From Eutreptiella sp. 'Long Island Sound 2002' (lineage: Eukaryota > Euglenozoa > Euglenophyceae > Eutreptiales > Eutreptiaceae), in contig OZ038381.1 in assembly GCA_964036045.1 (NCBI GenBank), positions 69,192,242 through 69,256,241 on the forward strand: 64,000 nt of DNA. Reading direction: 5' to 3'. The translations under genes and the position numbers were made by a program. Of this stretch, positions 63,863 through 64,000 are shown piece by piece (the stretch's first letter is position 1; every line of letters starts with the position of its first letter). The notes beneath the pieces were generated by a model, which searched no databases, had not been told where the DNA came from, and saw only the letters and a program-made list of their open reading frames with translations.

Positions 63863-64000
63863 AAACCTCAGACCACATGTACAAGTGTCAGGATTCTCGA
63901 CTCAAGGATCATACCATAGTCCACAGGTAATGGTGGCTCTCTGTTATCCCTGATGCAGGCTTGGCTCCTGGAGCAGCACGGCTGTGCAATCCCTCTTGAA
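63863..64000 (+). repeat. Repeat family B unit, cut by window end
   Basis: CATGTACAAGTGTCAGGA and the following 120 bases match 50,796-50,930 closely, including CATACCATAGTCCACAGG and TTGGCTCCTGGAGCAGCACG. Confidence 0.85.

Overview
The window looks like nuclear DNA from a large, repeat-rich eukaryotic genome, possibly green-lineage (a charophyte-like alga is my low-confidence guess). The reasons are chromodomain Ty3/gypsy elements, a LINE, TIR DNA transposons, a spliceosomal-type GT-AG intron, satellite arrays, and one cyclophilin exon-like fragment as the only recognisable host-gene piece. I see no rRNA, no convincing functional tRNA, no operon, no CRISPR array and no intact host gene. Almost everything is mobile or tandem DNA, mostly decayed and partly nested.

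Layout: 1-3.5 kb is a minus-strand LINE (ORF1-like region, endonuclease, reverse transcriptase) cut by the window edge. 4.1-13.6 kb is a broken plus-strand Ty3/gypsy element (gag, protease, RT, RNase H, integrase plus chromodomain). 14.47-17.24 kb is a composite repeat: an A/C-rich head followed by a ~62-bp-unit array. About 18.09-33.49 kb is a second, minus-strand Ty3/gypsy element with two ~735-bp LTRs, inserted in a ~420-bp satellite that resumes at 33.49-36.5 kb. Two later insertions sit inside this second element. One is a 3,712-bp DNA transposon (23,617-27,328) with perfect 29-bp TIRs and a 5-bp target duplication. The other is a 368-bp retroposon (28,343-28,710) with a 12-bp target duplication. 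Ignoring either insertion restores the host reading frame.

36.5-41.3 kb is a mosaic of repeat pieces, a zinc-finger ORF and the cyclophilin fragment. 41,349-45,195 is a 5'-truncated copy of a composite retroposon (GC-rich ~209-bp tandem array plus unique tail plus 7-bp-repeat 3' end) between perfect 12-bp direct repeats. 46.15-47.96 kb is a tandem duplication of a ~900-bp unit packed with perfect hairpins. About 48.15-50.19 kb is a second TIR transposon with a 473-codon gene. 50.3-52.3 kb holds diverged repeat units. About 52.34-63.86 kb is a much longer copy of the composite retroposon (head, ~41-unit array, tail), and the window ends in the same repeat family seen at 50.6-51.1 kb.

The most notable candidates for undescribed biology are four. 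First, the composite head-VNTR-tail retroposon, which resembles primate SVA in architecture. Second, the palindrome-bearing TIR transposon. Third, the hairpin-dense duplicated unit. Fourth, a domain shared by both Ty3 elements between protease and RT, together with the same Asp-to-Val change in both RT active sites.
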